From Cavenderia fasciculata (taxonomy: Eukaryota > Evosea > Eumycetozoa > Acytosteliales > Cavenderiaceae), in NCBI RefSeq assembly GCF_000203815.1, contig NW_004457711.1:248001-312000 (forward strand): a stretch of 64,000 nucleotides of DNA, given 5' to 3'. The position numbers and the translations under genes are program-made. The notes under the pieces were generated by a model that ran no database searches, had not been told where the DNA came from, and saw only the letters and a list, made by a program, of their open reading frames with translations. The first letter of the stretch is position 1. Each line of letters opens with the position of its first letter. This document shows, one piece after another, positions 1 through 11,764 of this stretch.

Positions 1-1187
1 TATTTTAATTTTACATCCCAAAAAAGATATGCTGGTGTTATGGTAGGAATGGGTCAAAAAGATACATATGTAGGTGATGAAGCACAATCACAAAGAGGGT
101 AAATATTTAATTATCATATCAATTTTAAAAATAGTTTAAATAATATTAATTTAATTCTTTTTAGAATGTTAACACTTAAATATCCAATTGAACATGGTAT
201 TGTTACCAATTGGGATGATATGGAAAAGATATGGCATCATACATTTTATAATGAACTTCGAGTTGCACCAGAGGAGCACCCTGTTTTATTGACAGAGGCA
301 CCACTCAATCCAAAGGTAAATCGTGAAAAGATGACACAAATCATGTTTGAAACATTCAATGTACCTGCAATGTACGTGGCAGTACAAGCAGTACTCAGTC
401 TCTATTCAAGTGGGCGCTCAACAGGAATAGTATTGGATTCTGGTGATGGTGTTACTCATACTGTCCCCGTTTACCAAGGATACGCCCTACCACACGCAAT
501 ACACCGTCTTGATTTAGCTGGTCGTGACCTTACCGATTATCTCGTCAAGATATTGACCGAGCGTGGATACGCATTCACCACAACCGCCGAGCGAGAGATT
601 GTTCGTGACATTAAGGAAAAGTTGGCATATGTAGCACTAGACTTTGAACAGGAACTGATCCTTTCCCAATGCTCTGCCACATTGGAACGGTTTTATGAAT
701 TGCCAGATGGCCAACTCATCACAATTGGCAATGAACGATTCCGTTGTCCAGAAGCACTCTTCCAACCATCGTTTCTCGGTCTCGAGTCATCTGGTATTCA
801 CGAAACTGCCTACAATTCAATCATGAAATGTGATGTCGATATCAGACGTGATTTGTATGGGAGTATAGTGCTTAGTGGTGGCACGACTATGTTCCCGGGA
901 CTACCAGAACGATTGACACAGGAAATGATTGCACTTGCTCCATCTACAACCAAAGTCAGAGTTGTTGCCATGCCCGAAAGAAAATACTCTGTTTTCATTG
1001 GTGGTTCAATCGTTGCTTCATTGAATGCGTATGTGTCATCAAATCATCACAGTTTCCCCAAAACCACTAACCAAAATAATTATTATTTTTTATTAATATT
1101 ATATTTTCCAGGTTCCAACAAATGTGGATATCCAAAGAAGAATACGATGACCATGGGCCAAGTATAGTACATAGAAAGTGTTTTTAA
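1..1187 (+). CDS. Actin, divergent isoform (5' truncated by window edge)
   Basis: Actin forms ATP-dependent filaments in the cytoskeleton. Three exons are visible: 1-98 (start outside the window), 165-1028 and 1112-1187, with introns 99-164 and 1029-1111. Joining them gives the continuous actin series [113 protein letters not shown] and the universal C-terminus ending HRKCF. (These are separate blocks, with the longest shortened here: [24 protein letters not shown].) It departs from conventional dictyostelid actin in many places. Examples are [20 protein letters not shown] where EAEMQTAASSSALEKSYELP is usual, and [14 protein letters not shown] for APPERKYSVWIGG. This fits one of the minor actin paralogues rather than the bulk actin 8 type. 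The first about ten codons at the window edge do not match actin well, and another intron may end there. Confidence 0.95.
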
Positions 1188-1505
1188 ATAAATAATAGAT
1201 TCGATTCTATTATAATAGACTGGACCTAACCAAATAATAATAATATTAAATATTGATATTCGACCATTCTCTCTTTTTCTTCTATATATATATATTTATG
1301 CTGATAAATATATTTCTATCAAAGAGTATGAAAAAACAAGGACCTAGAGTTGTTTACACAAAAGGATTCTAATTGATCAATTACTAAATTTAAATAATTG
1401 AATTTAATTTACTCTTTTTCTAAATGTATTTTTCGATTAGATATATATACCTGTCATGTACTACTCGAGTTAGTATATTACACATGAATTATATAATCCA
1501 ATACT
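1188..1505. other. Intergenic, actin 3' flank and promoter of next gene
   Basis: This is an AT-rich spacer. An AATAAA-like stretch follows the actin stop at once (about 1187-1197). Further on there are only short TA runs (about 1285-1297). No coding or RNA signal is seen. Confidence 0.6.
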
Positions 1506-2896
1506 ATGCAAGCAGCAATCAATATCATTAACGGGTCTACTACCCTCGACAGTGATGATAAAGATAAAGCCATCCATTATCTAACAAACGAGGATGTATT
1601 GAAAATCAATAATATGAACAATCCACTTGCCTACATTCAATCAATACTCTCAAGAGATACGAACAACATCAATAATAACAATAACAATCACCGTATGATA
1701 TCATGTGTCATTATTTATTTCATTTGCTAATTAATGACTTTCTTTCTTTTTAAAACACACTAGAGATAACATTGGGATCTCTCAAAAGTATAAAGCAAAA
1801 GAAATTGTTGGCTATGAGTACCCTTTTAGAGGAATAGATGGTTATTATCGGACAATCGCCGATTTGTCTTACAACAATTACCGTCACAAAGGGAATGCGA
1901 CAACCCAATTTCATTCATTTGCACTCATAGCAGGAGGATCTGGAATAGGAAAGACTAGAGCTGGTTTTGAAGCATCTAATATTCCAGAGTCCGTCTCAAT
2001 GGATGCTCTTCACCTACTGCACCAGACTTTATCGGATCCGATATACATTTACTTGAATTTGGCAACCACATCAATAGAGGAAGGGCATTAATATATTTGG
2101 TTGAAAATCCTTACTATAATAGTGGATATTGTAATATCTTTATCCCTTTACATCTTGCAGGCGTATCTCCTTAAATTGAACGGTCATATACCAGATGCTC
2201 TTTTATTCTTTCCATCACAAGATCGCAAATGGACGTCGCGCGATTTTCAAAATCTTTACCCTTATTTCCAATCAGCAGTTGCGGTATCTCAGAGAGACCT
2301 TAATCCCGCGCAATTGAACTTTACAAATTTGTTTAGAGGTGCTCTTGGAGTCCAACATCTTCCAAATTGAAATTTTAAGATCTGTCCCTATCTCGAATAC
2401 TATATCCAGTTAAACTAATCTCATTCTTTCTTTCTTGCTCTAGGTCCAGCCTGAAAAAGATCCCAATTTCCTTCAATTGACAACCAAAGGATCCTTGTCA
2501 ACGATAAAGATATTACAACTACCAATATGGTCCATACTTGCGATAAATATTGGAGAAACCAGCTACATCATCCATTTGACAGCCAATCACTCTTTTGGCC
2601 CTGATGACAAGTACGTTGATGAAAGCATAGCTGAAATGGCAAACACCTTTTTTGCCAATTTTAGAGATTTTAATACAGCCGTCGTTTATGTAATAGTTAC
2701 AAACAAAAAGGTCAATCCAAAGGTGATTGTAGACTTTCAACAACTCAAAAATAGGAATCCACAAAGCCCAAAACGAAACATAGACGATGAAATCACCACG
2801 CCAAAAGCAAACCACTATCTTGTGGTCGTCTCTCAATACAATTTTGTAACATTCTTTACACCAACCTTTGCTCACAGAGCATTATTTACAGAATAA
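1506..2896 (+). CDS. Crinkler-like (CRN) P-loop NTPase family protein, exon structure and integrity uncertain
   Basis: The first exon (1506-1692) reads MQAAINIINGS and onward. An intron 1693-1765 joins it in phase to a second exon containing a Walker A P-loop, GGSGIGKTRAGFE, near 1927-1965. Two later open segments (about 2160-2370 and about 2446-2896) continue the same domain, with LNGHIPDALLFFPSQDRKW, FQNLYPYF and TFAHRALF. From memory this layout, an N-terminal P-loop followed by a C-terminal region ending FFSPTFAHR-like, is that of the dictyostelid proteins annotated as Crinkler-family. These are an expanded accessory group of P-loop ATPases related to effector N-domains. The joins after the P-loop exon lack strong consensus donors, so I cannot tell whether this is a four-exon gene or a decayed copy. 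No function is claimed. Confidence 0.5.
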
Positions 2897-3027
2897 AAGG
2901 AAATTGAGGAAAGGCGCTATCGTTTAGTAAATATTTTAAATTACTAATAATTATTAATTTTATAAAAATCTCTATATATATATATATTTGTTGTTAAAAA
3001 GTTTATTATTATTTGTTATTATTATTA

Positions 3028-6000
3028 TTATTTGTCGATATTATTCATATCGATATTCTTATCTTTACGACCACATTTACAGAAGGAGAAGATCTTGCTA
3101 ATCTTGGCAAGGAAAGTAGAACGCATTTGCAACCATGAGATGATGTAGGCAAAGATGCAGGCGACCAAGGCGATGGCTTGGACGAGGCCAACCAGGAGCT
3201 CTCCGGCCACAGATGGCGACTTGATGTGCGAGAGACAGAGACCGACGGTGGCCAAGTTGATGATGGCCAAGAGATATTCGAGCCATTGGTGGTAGTGGTC
3301 AAAGTATGGACGACGGATGATGAGCAGGACGGCATAGCCAATGATGACGAGGGCAATGACGACGGCTTGGACAATAGGTACGGCAAGGTCAGAGCCAGAG
3401 AGTGGATAGACAGGCTCGGGGGTAAAGGCCAAGACACCGATGATGAGGGCCATAAAGAAACGTTTGATGTAGGAGAAGACGACGAAACGGTGGTCAGTCT
3501 TTGGCTTAAAGTTGACGTAGAGACATCCAAATTGTTGCTTAAAGGTTGGGTTGTGGAGACGTGCTTCGGGGACGGCCAAGAGGAACCAAATGGCGACGGG
3601 CATACCGATACCGTAGAGAGCAATCAAGATGGCACCTGGAATGATGATCTTGTACGAGTGGGGGTCGGCAGCGACCGAGAAGGAAGCGGCCATGACAACA
3701 CCAATGTATCCAAACGTCAAGAGACGGATGGTGCAATGGATGATACGGTTACGGATGACTTCACGCCAGTGCACCTTGGACTCGATAAACTTGAGCACGA
3801 CAAACACGATGGCCAATGGCACGAGGATGGCAGCGCACAAGATACCAAACCAAAAGAGGATGTTGGCCAAATGATACATGGAACCAGACTCGAGTACATT
3901 GTTGTATTGAGCATAGGTGAGTGTTGAACGACTGGTAGCATCGTAGTTGTCACGCGATGGGAACGACTCTTCGGGCAACTTGACCGACGATGGGAATGGA
4001 ATACCGAGGTTAGTCCAATCAAGGTACTCTGTGAAATGAAGGAAACGTGATGGGAAGATGACACCCATGTGCGAAATGAGCGAGATGAATTGGAACTGAT
4101 CCATCAATGTCCAGGCCTTGGACGAACGTTGGTCTCTCCACCACAACACAGATGCCTCCTCGTGGGTAGCCTTGGGATAGGTACCGGTACGGAACTCGAC
4201 CTCGTAGGCCTTGGCACGACCCATATCCAATGGCACGGTCGACACAATGTCATTGACAAACAACAAGCCGATCAAACCGATAAAGATGGCGGCAAGCACA
4301 ATCACACCAATCTCTACATTTTGGTTGAAATACCAAGTACGACAGAAACCTTCGGCTGGACCATAACGGTTACCAGTCTTGCAGCTGCCCGACGACTCGC
4401 ACCAACCACAATAGACGTGATCAACACAGTTTTGGCTGCTAGTAATAGTCTCACACACTGGTGGTGGAGCAATGTTTTGACAATAGTCTCCAGTCTTTCC
4501 TTCATTGCAGGTGCAAGTATAGGTTTGATTGTTACAAGTACCGGCACCTGAACAGTCATAATAACAAGACTTTACACTACAATCATCGGCTCCCAGATAA
4601 TTTGGATCACAATTACAAATACCATTTGAACATTCACCATTTCCACTACAATCATTTAATTCAATACATGTTTCTAAAAAATAAAATAATAATAGTAAAT
4701 ATATTTTGTCTCATTTGTTTCTTTTTGAAAAGATACATACTAATTTCACAATAAGTTCCATTATAAGTTCCATCGGCTGGACAGATACAGGCACCATCGA
4801 TACAAGCACCAACACCATTACAGTTATCTGGACAAACAGACTTGTAGTTGATGCTATACAATTGAGAGTCGGTGACGACGGTCACTTGCTTGGTGTCTGC
4901 GTTGGCCCATGCAGTGTAGACACGTAAAGATTGAGTATCATCATAGAAATAATGGATTTCTTGTTCTTGTCCTCTTGGTCCAATACCAATAATAGCTCTA
5001 ATGTTGATTGATGATGGTCCAATAAAGAAAATCTAAAAATAAAAAGGTTATTAATATTAATTATTATTAGTTTGTGTTGTACATACTTGTCCTTGAGTAC
5101 TATCATAAGCACCACCATTACAAGCACTCAAATCATTGAAAGCATGTGAAGAGTTGAATACAAAGTCGGTCATGTCGGTGATGGTTGCTTCATAGGTAAA
5201 GACATCCATTTGGGTGACCAAGTCGGTCGAGCCTGAACAAGAGTAAATCTCTCTCTTTCTGGTATCGATAAGAGTCGATTGTCTGCTGTAACCAGCTTCC
5301 GATGATGGTGGCAAGTATTCACCGACCAAAGTATTGGTATTCAAGTTAATGACAGCAATATGACCAGCTGATCCACCAACAAAGAGATATCCTGCACTTG
5401 TATCAACAACCCTAAAAAAATAGTTATTTAACAATTAATAATTAATTATGAATAATAATAATATTTTTTGGTTTGATTATTATATTTACCATGAAGAAGC
5501 TTGATCAGTACCAATTGAAAAACTAGAGGTTGGAGTATTGGTAGTTGAGAGTGGAACGTTGGCATCATGAGTAAAGTAAAAGATGTTGCTTGTGCAAACA
5601 AAGTAGACTTTGTTGTTAAAGTAGAAACCTCCGATTGCGTCGATGATGGTGTTGGGGAGAGTCGAGTTGGTGACACCTTCGAGTAAGTCGAGTCTGTAGA
5701 TACTGTTGTAACCAGCAGCATAGACGTATTGGCCGACTTGGACCATTGCAGTGACAGTGTCAGTGTAGGGTGGCACATCTGCATAGTTGAAAAAGCTGGC
5801 AACGTTGATGGGTTGACCACTGGCAACCGTGTCAAAAGTTGCAATAGCTGGATAGTATATGTTTCTTTCGTTGATGACAACCAATGTTTGTTGGTTGCTG
5901 TATGATGCATTGTAGGCATAGGTAATCAACGATGGGATGAGATCGCCAGACCCAGTGGCAATATCGTGATAGGTGTAATTAAAGAAACGGTCTTGAATCT

Positions 6001-6085
6001 CTTGACTGTTGACCTTTCCTCCCATTGATACGACCATTATCATCACCATGGCCAACATGCCAACAATCTTTTTGTAGTTGTACAT
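3028..6085 (-). CDS. Large EGF/PSI-domain multi-pass membrane protein (TRP-like membrane region)
   Basis: Four exons on the minus strand, 6085-5490, 5411-5087, 5032-4741 and 4673-3028, join in phase to give 952 residues. A signal peptide (LAMVMIMVVSMGGKVNS) is followed by about 370 extracellular residues without a domain I can name; the repeated beta-rich segments suggest a propeller. Next come three EGF/tenascin-type Cys repeats (CNGVGACIDGACICP, CSGNGECSNGICNCD, CSGAGTCNNQTYTCTC) and a PSI-like cluster (CVDHVYCGWCESSGSCKTG). The second half holds about eight hydrophobic helices. One loop, LHNPTFKQQFGCLYVNFKP before FSYIKRFFMALIIGV, resembles the fungal Pkd2/TRP-like channel region (PF06011). 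The C-terminal tail is short, Cys- and Lys-rich. It is probably a surface receptor or channel; the TRP-like assignment is from memory and moderate. Confidence 0.85.
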
Positions 6086-8468
6086 GATATCTTTTTTTTT
6101 TGGTGATATTGAAAAAAAAAAAAGAAAATCTAACTAATATATATCTAATATATATCTATATATCTATATATCTATATCTAATCTACAATCGCAAACAAAT
6201 GTTTGTTGTTATTATTATATATAAAAATATCTATTTAGTTTGTTGGATGAAAGAAGAAGAAGAAGAAGAATTTTGAATGATTGATTAGTACAAAGTAATA
6301 GTAATAGTAAAAGAGGAGGTGTAGGTGATGAGATGGGTGGTTGGTTGGTTGGATGGATGGATCAGTTGAGATGAAAATAAGATGGTTGTCGCGATATGCG
6401 AAAAGATAAACACACCCGTTGCGATGAAAACAGTAGTCTCTATGACTTGTTGGCACTCTGCCGTTGCGTTGGGTTTGAAAAAAAAAAAAAAAAAAAAAAA
6501 GGTTCTGCAAAAAGGCTCGGTTGTTTGTAAAACTTTTGTAAAATAAAAAAAAAATAATAGTTTATGCAAGAATAAGAATAAAGGGGGCGGCGTGAATTTA
6601 AATGACGATCGTACAATGCTAACAAGGAAGGTTAGAAACACTGTGTGAAATCTAAATCTAAATTAATTGGTTTGATCCCCAGTGATGAGAGATCTTGATT
6701 TGATATGATTCTTCTATCTCGATCTCTGCCGATTTAAACACACACACATAGTGTACATTTACACACACGATGCAATGAATGAGTATTTGGGGGTGATTTT
6801 TGATCGATTTAAGATCGGTTGATTTTGATCAGATGATTGTTGATGAAAAAAAAACATACCACCAAAAATAAGAATTATCTCTCTATATCTATCTCTCTTG
6901 TCTGTAAATATCTTTCTTTATGTATGTTTGATTTAAAAATAAATTAATCAGAGGTTGTGTCTTCCTCTCCTCTCTCTCCACTCTTTCCTTGATGTTGTTG
7001 GTACGGAGCCTTGCCTCCTTTTGTGTGCGAAGAGCCATAAGGTGGAACTCACAAACAAACAAATAAAAATTAAATTTAATAAAAATAATAATCGCAACAA
7101 TGACCGAAAAGATCTGTTTCAGTTATTGCCCCCCCACCACCCCCACATCAATGCATCAAAGGTGCATTGTTCCGATGAATAGTTTTTTTTTTTTTTGTAC
7201 GTGAGTGTGTCTCTTCGCATTGTTTGTTCTTTAGTGTCTGTTTCCGCACTTTTAATTCAACGATATCGATCACTGAGCGTGTGTGTTGATGGATTGTGTC
7301 CGTATTTGTCACGGCACCAATCACCGATTATTGTTTGAAATAGGTTAGGTTTCAGACAACTGTCGGAAATGATTGATGAGATTGATTTGTTTGTTTGATG
7401 GGATTGGATTCGCCAACACCGTTGATGTCCGGATTGATTAGATTGATTGATAATATATATTTAGGCAATTGAAATCAATTCCATTCATCCTTTTAGCCGT
7501 TCTTATAATTTAAAAAACTGTTGTTGGAACCAGGTTTGTTTTGAATAGATGTCGAGACTAGCTAGCTGCAAATATCTAGATTTAAATGTGTTTTACAACA
7601 ACAAAACAAAACATACCGATGTGTTCTTTGAGAAAAGAAGATATTTTTGGTTGAAATGGAGATAGATAGCTAAAAAAAAAAAAAAAGAGATAAATAATAA
7701 ATAATAAATAATGATAATTACAACAACAGTGAACACAATAAACAATAAAAAGTTTAAATCAGATGATAAAATTCATTTTACATTCGAGAGACGAGTTTGA
7801 AGGAGGTGGATAATAATAAGGAATTTGCGCCTCTTCAAATAAGCTCTGTAGCTTCATACCTCAACCCATATAGAGGTGACTTGTTCCAACTCCAATGCCC
7901 CAAACATATGAATAATCGAGCCATCGAGTGTTGGATCGAGATTAGCTTTGCACTTTTATTCGGAAAATTTTTAGCAAATCGTCGTATCGATTGGCTTCAT
8001 TGCTGCAAAGATGATGGAATAGTGCACATGCCCCAACAACAGGGTGGTTCTAATTTAGAGTTTCATATAATCATTCACAGATATGGAATAATAAAACAAC
8101 ACAGGCACAACATGAATAAAAGATAACTTATCTTATTAATTATTAGTTCCTTATATCAATCACACAGTATTAACACTATACTATGAACGACTCTCACTTA
8201 ACCCGATTTGTTATGTTATGATTCGCGACCAAAACGGGTTAAGATTTTTTTGGTTGGTGTGGTGGGTTTGAACGTTCAGCTGATGATTGATGATGAATTT
8301 GACAATCAATCGATTAGCATAGTATCATCAAATATTTCATTTCTTCTTTCTATCTTCAACCCTCTTCTTTCTATCTACCTACCTACTCTTTTTGCAAGTC
8401 TCAATCGAAGAAAGATAGATTGATCACAGCTGAAAGAGTATATTAGTATAGTTAGTATAGTATATAGG
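6086..8468. other. 2.4-kb divergent intergenic region
   Basis: This lies between the minus-strand membrane protein and the plus-strand acyltransferase. It holds homopolymer runs (A20 near 6480-6500, T runs near 7183-7195, A runs near 7673-7685), TCTATATC repeats at about 6140-6185 and a CACACA run near 6740. Two weak coding hints exist. One is a 49-codon minus-strand ORF (7038-6889) of charged helical composition, MALRTQKEARLRT onward. The other is a 109-codon plus-strand frame at 7797-8126 without an early ATG. Possible minus-strand GTATGT donors at about 7617 and 6858 would fit an unannotated spliced transcript. Nothing here is secure. Confidence 0.5.
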
Positions 8469-9642
8469 ATGGATCTTCTTACACCATCGTCATTGGTGGT
8501 ATTTGCAGTGATTGGAGTACTTGCAGTTGCATGGTATCCAATCTTGTTTACAACTTATATTACATTTATCTTCTCGGCTATTGCATTGAGCGATGTCATT
8601 ATGACAATGTGCATCCCTGTATTACTAGTATCACGTAACTTGTTTAGAAAGATTACAAATTCAATATCTCATTATGGTATGTACATAATATAGTATAATA
8701 ATAATAGTATATATATATAATATATACTAATGTCTCTCTTTGATATTTGTGTGTTTGTGTGTAATCACTCAATTAGGATGGCCATTAATAACACTTGCAT
8801 TTGAAGCATTGGGTAGAAATAAATTGGTGTTTACAGGAGAGGATATTGTATTACATCAAAGTCATAATAATGGAAGCGATAGAAACGCATTGGTATTGAT
8901 TAATCATACGTATCATTGTGATTGGTTGCTGGCATTTAGTTTGGGTGAAAGAACGGGTCGTATTGGAAACATCAAGATTGCCATGAAGAGTGTCATTAAA
9001 TACATTCCATTTGTCGGTGTTGGTATTTGGGCCATGGGATTCATCTTTTTATCGAGAAAGTGGCAAGACGACCGCCACAAGATTGCACGGGCCTACAGCC
9101 ATCTCAAAAATGATGGTGAGCCATTTTGGTTTGTCACACATCCCGAAGGCAGCAGATTCAACGAAAAGAATCTACAGGCGTCACAAGAGTTTGCAAAGTC
9201 GCGTCCTCAAGAAGTACCCTTGTTAAAGAATATTTTGGTGCCCCGTGTCAAGGGGTTCTCGTCGGCAGTCATTTCAATGAAGGGTGCAGTCGACGCAGTC
9301 TATGACTTGACAGTCGCCTATAAGCGTCATCCAGCCAGTTTCTTTGCACTCTTTTACGGCAACAAACCCACTGAAATTCACATTCATCTCAGACGATTCC
9401 CAATCGCCAGTGTCCCAGTCGACCAAGGTGACCACGAGATTGGCAATTGGTTGTACCAACGATACACTGAAAAGGATGAATTACTACAACATTTCAAGGA
9501 CAAGGGTCATTTCCCAGGTCAGTCACTTGCACATCTCAATCGATTCAATTGGAGAAAATATATAGTCAATCTAGTTTGTTGGTTTGTTTTGGTTGCTCTA
9601 TTTGTTTATGCTACCAATTATACTATTCAATTTATAAAATAA
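8469..9642 (+). CDS. 1-acyl-sn-glycerol-3-phosphate acyltransferase family (LCLAT1/AGPAT3-5-like)
   Basis: Two exons, 8469-8676 and 8777-9642, give 357 residues. The enzyme transfers an acyl chain from acyl-CoA to a lysophospholipid in the ER or mitochondrial membrane. The catalytic HX4D block is NHTYHCDW (H113 and D118), and the substrate block is HPEGSRF (E193-R196). Both are in the form typical of the PlsC/LPLAT LCLAT1-like group. Hydrophobic segments lie at residues about 8-50 (two N-terminal helices), around 147-161 and at the extreme C-terminus (about 330-352, IVNLVCWFVLVALFVYATNY). Length matches AGPAT3/4/5 and LCLAT1 (about 365-380). Exact substrate (LPA, lyso-PI or lysocardiolipin) cannot be told from sequence alone. 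Confidence 0.9.
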
Positions 9643-9754
9643 ATCATCAAATAAATTATCTTATCTACTCAATCCAATCGGTTTTGGTTTAAAAATATCA
9701 TTCCTCACTCAAACAAACTCAACAATAGTTGTGTATAGATATAGACAAATAAAG

Positions 9755-10790
9755 ATGATCACAGTTAACATGTATAACAAAAAGATTTTTATTATTTTTA
9801 GTTTTATGGTTGCTGTTTCAATGGCAACCCCAGGTTTATACGGAATTGCCAACACAATGGATCATAGTTACATGGTTACATTTGGTATCTTTGTTGTATG
9901 TATATACGCGTACACTGTACATAATATTAGCTATTAAAAATGAATTCTTAAACCGCTTTGATATTTAATTATTTAGGGTGAAAAATTTGGACCGCTCCTA
10001 GAACTTGGACAATATACACCTCAAAATGATTCAGAAACATCATGCGTAGTGGATGATATATTCTATCATTTTGAATTAGATAGTAATGCAGACAATATTT
10101 TACTTTCATTCAATACTACCCACCTAAGAAACTCACCAACTCCATTGTCGGGCGGCTTCGACGCTTTGACAACTAACCCATTACCTGTATTGCATCGCCG
10201 GTTCTGATGGAGGTTTCCCATTCATGATTGGTGTGCAATCACTTTCCGGTTCACATGGCTTTGTCATCTCGTACAGCGATGGTACCAACCAAGGTATCCT
10301 CTACCAGTCTGATTTGCACCATCAATACTGGGGTTCGGCCAATGACGCTGTCGGCGGAGTGGTCTATGTCTTTTCAATGGACCTTAGCTCGGATAACGCT
10401 ATTGTCACTAGATTCTCTATGGTTGCCAAGGTTGCCCAAACAAGTGTACTCCCAAGCACATTTGCAAGCCTTACCGGTGCTGTATTTGGTGCCGATGGCA
10501 ACATCAATGGTATTGCATTTAATTTCAATGACCTGGAAATCGACCTCTTCCAATACGCTCCACAACAAAGTCAACTCACCATCTATTCGCACATCTACCA
10601 CCTTGCACCAGGTATCGAGATCTTGAATAAGTTGGGCCTGCAGTCCTCCATGTCTGGAACAAGCCTTACCACCAGACTCTGGGTCGGCAAACCAGAAGAA
10701 GACACCCTCTTGGTCACCTATGACATTATCTCTGGCACCCCATCTACCGTGAGCCTCCAAAATATAGTTGTGTCTTTTAACTATGTTTAA
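9755..10790 (+). CDS. Predicted secreted protein, reading frame interrupted
   Basis: Exon 1 (9755-9895) encodes an N-terminal hydrophobic signal (IFIIFSFMVAVSMATPGLYG). It joins in phase over intron 9896-9976 to FGIFVGEKFGPLLELGQ in exon 2. Exon 2 stays open to a stop at 10205-10207. The protein clearly continues in the next frame, open from 10170 to 10790, with CIAGSDGGFPFMIGVQSL and later GVVYVFSMDLSSDNAIV. So one +1 change of frame lies between about 10170 and 10204, and no GT/AG pair can explain it. Either the assembly carries an indel or the gene is broken. I know no family for it. The beta-rich, hydrophilic content without further membrane segments suggests an extracellular or vesicle lumen protein of about 340 residues. 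Confidence 0.6.
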
Positions 10791-11428
10791 AATGAAAATA
10801 AATAAAATCTTTTTTTTTTTTTACAATTAATATTTTCAAGGAGGAGCAGAATTACAATCAAAGTAGAGGAACAAGAGATTAAAGAATTTTGGAGATGATA
10901 AAGTAGACTTGAACCTTGCAGAAAGTCTACCACATTTTATTAAAGAATTGATAGTTTTCCAGTCAAACGATATTAAATTAGATTTGGTTTGTTGGAGATT
11001 CTTTCATTACGATCGTATCACACTTGTGTACTCATGTCTATCACCCATACTGTCACGTGGGTGACAAACAATGCTCTATAGTCTATAGTATTCAATCATC
11101 TTTTCAGGCTCTATTGCCTACTCAAAACGATCACACATATTGGTATCCGGAATAAGATATTATATTCTTCTGTTAAATAATAATAAAAAATAATAATATA
11201 AAAAAAAAATTTCCTTTTCCAAAATGTGTATTTATCTATTTATAGTAATTAATAGTGACAGTGTGTTGCAGTGCAATAGAGTTTGGGTTGGGGGTCAAAT
11301 AAGGATCCTTGGAATAATACCAATGTGTGGGTTGATATGGAAAATAGTAATAAAAATAGTAATTATTATTATGAGAGCGTTGTTTGTGTAGGTATATCTA
11401 TTAAAACAAAATAGAAAAAATATAATGA
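10791..11428. other. Convergent intergenic region
   Basis: This spacer lies between two convergent genes. Just after the first stop there is a T12 run. An open plus-strand stretch without ATG, about 10876-11063, reads SLPHFIKELIVFQSNDIKL and looks faintly like a leucine-rich dictyostelid repeat remnant. It is too short to call. The rest is A/T runs. Confidence 0.4.
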
Positions 11429-11718
11429 TCAAGTTTGATAAACTTTGACTACTTTTTCAATTGGTACAGTACAAATTGGACATGATTGTAAATACTAATA
11501 TATAAAATAAATATTATTAATTAATCAAAATAAAATAATAATTATTCCATTTCTACATACTTGAGTACAAAAATAACAAATGGCAAGATGTCCACACCAT
11601 AAAAGTACCGTATCGGATGGTCTTTCCCAACAAACTTTACAGTCTTTACTACTACTACTAATTGTGCTATGTAAAGTACTATTCTCTCTTTTGTGTATAG
11701 TTAGTTTTGATCCTCCAC

Positions 11719-11764
<46 letters not shown>

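Noticed and set aside
3178-3927. 249-codon plus-strand open frame
   Set aside because: Antisense shadow of the membrane-protein gene; the content is a Asp/Gly-rich mirror of hydrophobic codons, and the minus-strand exon has clear domains.
6889-7038. 49-codon minus-strand ORF of charged residues
   Set aside because: It could be an exon of an unseen transcript, but two reading frames there are equally open and no flanking exon could be fixed.
7797-8126. 109-codon plus-strand frame
   Set aside because: No early ATG, no splice partner found and no recognisable family; kept only as a remark in the intergenic entry.
10876-11063. Open stretch reading SLPHFIKELIVFQSNDIKL
   Set aside because: No start codon and only about 60 codons; similarity to dictyostelid leucine-rich repeats is too faint.
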